From Lachnospiraceae bacterium (lineage in GTDB: Bacteria > Bacillota_A > Clostridia > Lachnospirales > Lachnospiraceae), in NCBI GenBank assembly GCA_017960415.1, contig JAGCZE010000284.1, positions 1-8,446 on the forward strand: a stretch of DNA of 8,446 nucleotides. The letters run 5' to 3'. Below are positions 5,671-8,446 of the stretch, piece after piece. The number at the start of each line of letters is the position of its first letter. The stretch's first letter is position 1. The notes below the pieces were generated by a model that did not search any database, was not told the origin of the DNA, and saw only the letters and a program-made list of their open reading frames with translations. Made by a program: the position numbers and the translations under genes.

Positions 5671-7413
5671 ATGATAAAAAGAATTTTTAAGAATATGCTG
5701 CTGGCACAGATCATATCTTCTGCCGCAGTTACGGTCTGCATGCTGGTTGACAGCATTATGATCGGTCAGTTTTTGGGTGTTGATGCCGTTGCCGCTTATG
5801 GTTTGGCAAGCCCGGTATTATTTATATTTGCTGCTTTCGGAGCTCTTTTGTCGACAGGTATTCAGGTCGTATGCAGCAAGAGCCTTACAAAGGGTGACGA
5901 AGAGACGACCAACAATTGTTATACCGCCTCCATCGTGCTTGCCCTGTTTGTTTCGCTCATAGGTCTGTTTGCGGTTTGTTTCTTTACCGATCCGATCTGT
6001 ACACTGCTTGGAGCGGAACCCGGTACTGAGGTTTTTGAACTGACAAGATTGTATCTGAGAGGTTTTATGTTCGGAGCACCGGCATTTATCCTCTCACAGA
6101 TACTTGTTCCTTACATGCTTTTGTCAAATAACAGGACGAGACTCGTTATCGCTGTTATCGTAATGACTGTAGCCGATATTGTGATGGATTTTGTAAATGT
6201 CCTTCTGATAGACGGCGGGATTTACGGAATGGGAGTTGCTTCGGCCGTCAGCTATTATGCGGCGTTGGTTGTGGCAGCTTTCTACCTGTTGTCGAAGTCC
6301 TGTATATATAAATTTGAGATAAAAAGATTTAAACTGCGTGGTCTTGCCGAACTGTTAAAGAACGGCATTCCGACTGCGGTCAATCAGGTGTGCTATACAC
6401 TGATGGTTTATTCGGTCAACCTGATACTGCTTTCATCAGGAAGAAGTGACGGCGTAGCGGTCTTTTCCGTTCTGTCGACTGTCGGCAGCATATGTTTCGC
6501 CATCGGTTCAGGTATAGGTACCGTAGCGCTTGCACTTGCGAGTGTATTTTATGTCGAAGAGGATAAGCATTCGATGCACGAGCTTGTCCGTATTTTCGTA
6601 AGAAATGCGATCGTTCTCGATTTTATAGCAATGATCGCCTTTATGATACCGGCCCGCGGCATCATGGGTCTGTTTATTGCCGATGAGGGGCATGTACTCA
6701 GACTCGGAACCTATGCATTGAGAGTATTCCTTCTCTGCCTTGTTCCGAGCTCACTGAATTCCTCATTCAAGAATTACTATCTCGGAATAGAGAAGATCAG
6801 ACTCTCCGAACTGGTGTCACTGCTGCAGAATTTTGTTTACGTTGTAATCGCGGCATTTATATTAAATAAGATCGGCGGCCTCAAAGCCGTTTGGTTTGCA
6901 TTCCTGGTCGGAGAGACCATGACACTGCTCACTACAAGTATCATCGTTTGGGTAAGGGAAAAGAAGGTTGTTGTGAGTGCGCCGGCATATTCGATGCTTG
7001 ACCCCGATTTCGGAGTTAACGACGAGGATGCGCTGGAATTCCCTATTTCCAGCATAGAGCAGGTAACCGATGCGGCAGAACGCGCCGGAATATTTTGTAA
7101 GGAGCATGGCGCTGACAAGCAGACCTGTTCCAGGATGTCTCTGTGTATAGAAGAGATGGGAACCAATATTATCCAGCACGGTTTCAGTGACGGCAAGGAT
7201 CACAATATGATGCTCCGCGTGATCGACAAGAAGGGAGCCTGGATAATCGGCTTCAGAGATGACTGCAAGGGATTCGATCCGGTTAAATATCGTAAAAAAC
7301 ATGCTTTTGACAATTCATATTCCAGACTTGGTCTGAAGCTGGTATTCGAAATGGCAAAGGATGTCAAATATGTCAATGCGCTTGGACTTAATAACCTGAC
7401 GATCATGCTGTAA
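5671..7413 (+). CDS. MATE-family transporter fused to a C-terminal GHKL (RsbW-like) ATPase domain
   Basis: Residues 1-440 form a multi-pass MATE-type exporter, a family that uses Na+ or H+ gradients to export drugs or metabolites. The N-terminus has VDSIMIGQFLGVDAVAAYGL (27-46), typical of MATE TM1-loop regions, and a second half begins near 225 with LKNGIPTAVNQV. A standard MATE protein ends near 450 residues. Here residues 455-580 add a HATPase_c_2-type domain with an N box IEEMGTNIIQHGF (493-505, N499), a G1-like DDCKGFDP (530-537) and a G2-like SRLGLKLV (551-558). The first Gly of both glycine boxes is replaced (C532 and R552), so ATP binding may be altered. ATG starts one base after the ATPase stop codon, with GGAG at 5653-5656 inside that gene, suggesting translational coupling. 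The substrate and the role of the fused domain are unknown. Confidence 0.9.
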   Translation: MIKRIFKNMLLAQIISSAAVTVCMLVDSIMIGQFLGVDAVAAYGLASPVLFIFAAFGALLSTGIQVVCSKSLTKGDEETTNNCYTASIVLALFVSLIGLFAVCFFTDPICTLLGAEPGTEVFELTRLYLRGFMFGAPAFILSQILVPYMLLSNNRTRLVIAVIVMTVADIVMDFVNVLLIDGGIYGMGVASAVSYYAALVVAAFYLLSKSCIYKFEIKRFKLRGLAELLKNGIPTAVNQVCYTLMVYSVNLILLSSGRSDGVAVFSVLSTVGSICFAIGSGIGTVALALASVFYVEEDKHSMHELVRIFVRNAIVLDFIAMIAFMIPARGIMGLFIADEGHVLRLGTYALRVFLLCLVPSSLNSSFKNYYLGIEKIRLSELVSLLQNFVYVVIAAFILNKIGGLKAVWFAFLVGETMTLLTTSIIVWVREKKVVVSAPAYSMLDPDFGVNDEDALEFPISSIEQVTDAAERAGIFCKEHGADKQTCSRMSLCIEEMGTNIIQHGFSDGKDHNMMLRVIDKKGAWIIGFRDDCKGFDPVKYRKKHAFDNSYSRLGLKLVFEMAKDVKYVNALGLNNLTIML

Positions 7414-7472
7414 ATAAGCGCATTTAATCTGTGAAAGGAAGATGAACATTGTTCAAGGAGTCGAAAACAAAA

Positions 7473-7481
7473 GGAAAGGAG
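7473..7481 (+). promoter_or_regulatory. Ribosome binding site deciding the start of the transglutaminase-like gene
   Basis: GGAAAGGAG lies nine bases before ATG at 7491. It selects this start over an in-frame TTG at 7449, which would add 14 polar residues ahead of an otherwise ideal signal peptide. Confidence 0.7.
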
Positions 7482-7490
7482 TATTTGATC

Positions 7491-8330
7491 ATGAAAACTA
7501 TGAAAAAGATTATGGCGTTGCTGCTCTGTGCAGCTGTTCTGGTCGGTGTTTACGGACCGGTGCGTCCCGCAGATGCGGCAGACGGTATTGAAGACCAGAA
7601 GAACGGAACCGTAGAGATCAAATTTACGAACAATGAGGATACCACTGTGCTTATTCTCGCAGAGAATACCACAACAGGTACAAACACCCAGAGATATTAT
7701 TATAAGCTTGAAAAAGGTTCACAGACCGTATATGTACCTCTTACCGAGGGTGCCGGTACCTATAAGATCCGTATTTGCAAGGTAAGATCCGACGGAAAGG
7801 CAGTTGTTCTTCAGACCAAAGAGGTTGAACTTACTGAATCAGGCTTCGGAACAGTATTTGAGATCGCAAGCATGGTAATCAATTACAAGGTTAAGGACAG
7901 CTTCATCAAGAAAGCCGAGACTCTTGTAAAGGGTGCCAAGGATGATAATACCAAGATCAAGAAGATCTACAATTACATTATCACCAATTTCGCTTACGAT
8001 TATGAGCTGCTCAGCACCAAGGCAGCTACCAACTACTATCTGCCCAACAATTTGAGCACTTATGACAGAAAGCTCGGTATCTGTTATGATATTTCCTGTC
8101 TTATGGCTGCCATGCTCAGGAGTGTCGGAGTAGAGGCGAAGGTAGTGACCGGCCATACACCCAATGTAAAGGAATATCATGACTGGAATCAGGTATATGA
8201 TTCCGGTAAGAAGAAGTGTTACACGATCGACGCAACCTATGTTATGTGCCTGTATAATTCAAAGAGCTACAAGAAATATACGATGATCAAAGATGACGCC
8301 GATTACAGCGATATTGTTTACACTTATTAA
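7491..8330 (+). CDS. Secreted transglutaminase-like (cysteine protease fold) protein
   Basis: From the ATG at 7491 the protein has 279 residues. It begins with a classic Sec signal peptide: MKTMKK, then a hydrophobic core (7-22), and an AxA site with likely cleavage after A29 in RPADAADG. There is no lipobox. Residues about 33-135 look like a beta-rich domain. The C-terminal half matches the transglutaminase core (PF01841-type). It includes KIKKIYNYIITNFAYDYE, the catalytic Cys in GICYD (C198), His in YHDWNQVY (H230), and Asp in TIDATY (D247), giving a complete Cys-His-Asp triad. Bacterial members usually act as peptidases or amidases, or as cell-surface cross-linking enzymes; the substrate here is unknown. 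The 77-base gap from the MATE gene shows no terminator, so read-through is possible. An in-frame TTG at 7449 is a less likely start. Confidence 0.9.
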   Translation: MKTMKKIMALLLCAAVLVGVYGPVRPADAADGIEDQKNGTVEIKFTNNEDTTVLILAENTTTGTNTQRYYYKLEKGSQTVYVPLTEGAGTYKIRICKVRSDGKAVVLQTKEVELTESGFGTVFEIASMVINYKVKDSFIKKAETLVKGAKDDNTKIKKIYNYIITNFAYDYELLSTKAATNYYLPNNLSTYDRKLGICYDISCLMAAMLRSVGVEAKVVTGHTPNVKEYHDWNQVYDSGKKKCYTIDATYVMCLYNSKSYKKYTMIKDDADYSDIVYTY

Positions 8331-8339
8331 GGTTTTGAC

Positions 8340-8446
8340 ATGAAACTGATATCATGGACCGTAAATGGTTTAAGAGCCTGCATAAATAAAGGCTTCGGCG
8401 ATTTTTTCAACTGTGCGGATGCTGATATTTTATGTATTCAGGAAAC
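8340..8446 (+). CDS. xth: Exodeoxyribonuclease III / AP endonuclease family, 5' end only
   Basis: The visible 35 codons give MKLISWTVNGLRACINKG, then a segment ending ADADILCIQE, the N-terminus of ExoIII-type (EEP superfamily) apurinic endonucleases that act in base excision repair. The conserved metal-binding Glu is in CIQE, the last full codon of the window. The family usually reads WNVNG or FNING near the start. Here position 7 is Thr (codon ACC), where the conserved Asn of E. coli ExoIII (N7) would be, while N9 is retained. The gene starts nine bases after the stop of the transglutaminase-like gene, with only a weak AAGG overlapping that stop. It is truncated by the window edge, so the rest of the active site cannot be assessed. 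The symbol names the family by common usage. Confidence 0.85.
   Translation, partial: MKLISWTVNGLRACINKGFGDFFNCADADILCIQE

Noticed and set aside
7005..7050. Possible frameshift or gene fusion artefact at the MATE-GHKL junction
   Set aside because: The frame is open and codon use stays uniform through the linker. Both domains are complete in frame, so a real fusion is more likely.
6862..7302. A 146-codon open frame on the minus strand
   Set aside because: It is antisense to the GHKL end of the MATE fusion, shows no domain or convincing ribosome binding site, and is best explained as a shadow.
7449..7490. Upstream TTG start for the transglutaminase-like gene
   Set aside because: It would place 14 polar residues before a typical signal peptide. 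The ATG at 7491 has a stronger, well-spaced GGAAAGGAG.

Overview
The window reads as a chromosomal segment from a Gram-positive, probably anaerobic, Clostridia-type bacterium, most likely Lachnospiraceae. This rests on strong Shine-Dalgarno sites (for example AGGAGG at 102-107), moderate base composition by eye, a DUF4860-like small membrane protein, and the style of the HD-GYP, MATE and ExoIII-like proteins. Genus cannot be fixed from the sequence alone. All nine genes lie on the + strand. No gap exceeds about 135 bases, and I saw no tRNA, rRNA, CRISPR array, insertion sequence or convincing intrinsic terminator.

Layout: (1) 1-114 is a leader with a plausible extended -10 promoter. (2) 115-1203 encodes an HD-GYP cyclic-di-GMP phosphodiesterase with an intact-looking active site. 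(3) 1255-5669 is a compact type IV pilus / type II secretion-like module. It holds a PilC/GspF-family membrane platform with an unusual acidic N-terminal tail, four small single-pass pilin-like proteins (2580, 2935, 3548, 4099), and a PilT-type ATPase. (4) 5671-7413, one base after the ATPase stop codon, encodes a MATE-family transporter fused to a C-terminal GHKL (RsbW/HATPase_c_2-like) domain. (5) 7491-8330 encodes a secreted transglutaminase-like protein. (6) 8340 to the window end is the 5' end of an ExoIII/AP-endonuclease gene.

The most notable feature is the pilus-like module. It has a platform protein, a retraction-type motor and four membrane-anchored pilin-like subunits, but none of the four has a textbook prepilin peptidase site (Gly at -1 with Glu at +5). 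One keeps Glu+5 but has Arg at -1, and another has Gly at -1 but lacks Glu+5. No extension ATPase (PilB/GspE), prepilin peptidase, PilM/N/O or secretin gene is present in the window. The HD-GYP enzyme at the head suggests cyclic-di-GMP coupling. The MATE-GHKL fusion abutting the motor gene may be part of the same transcript. How these parts work together is inference; the domain identities are better supported.

The three longest gaps inside the module (86, 109 and 134 bases) carry small inverted repeats and AT-rich sequence that may be regulatory sites, all at low confidence.
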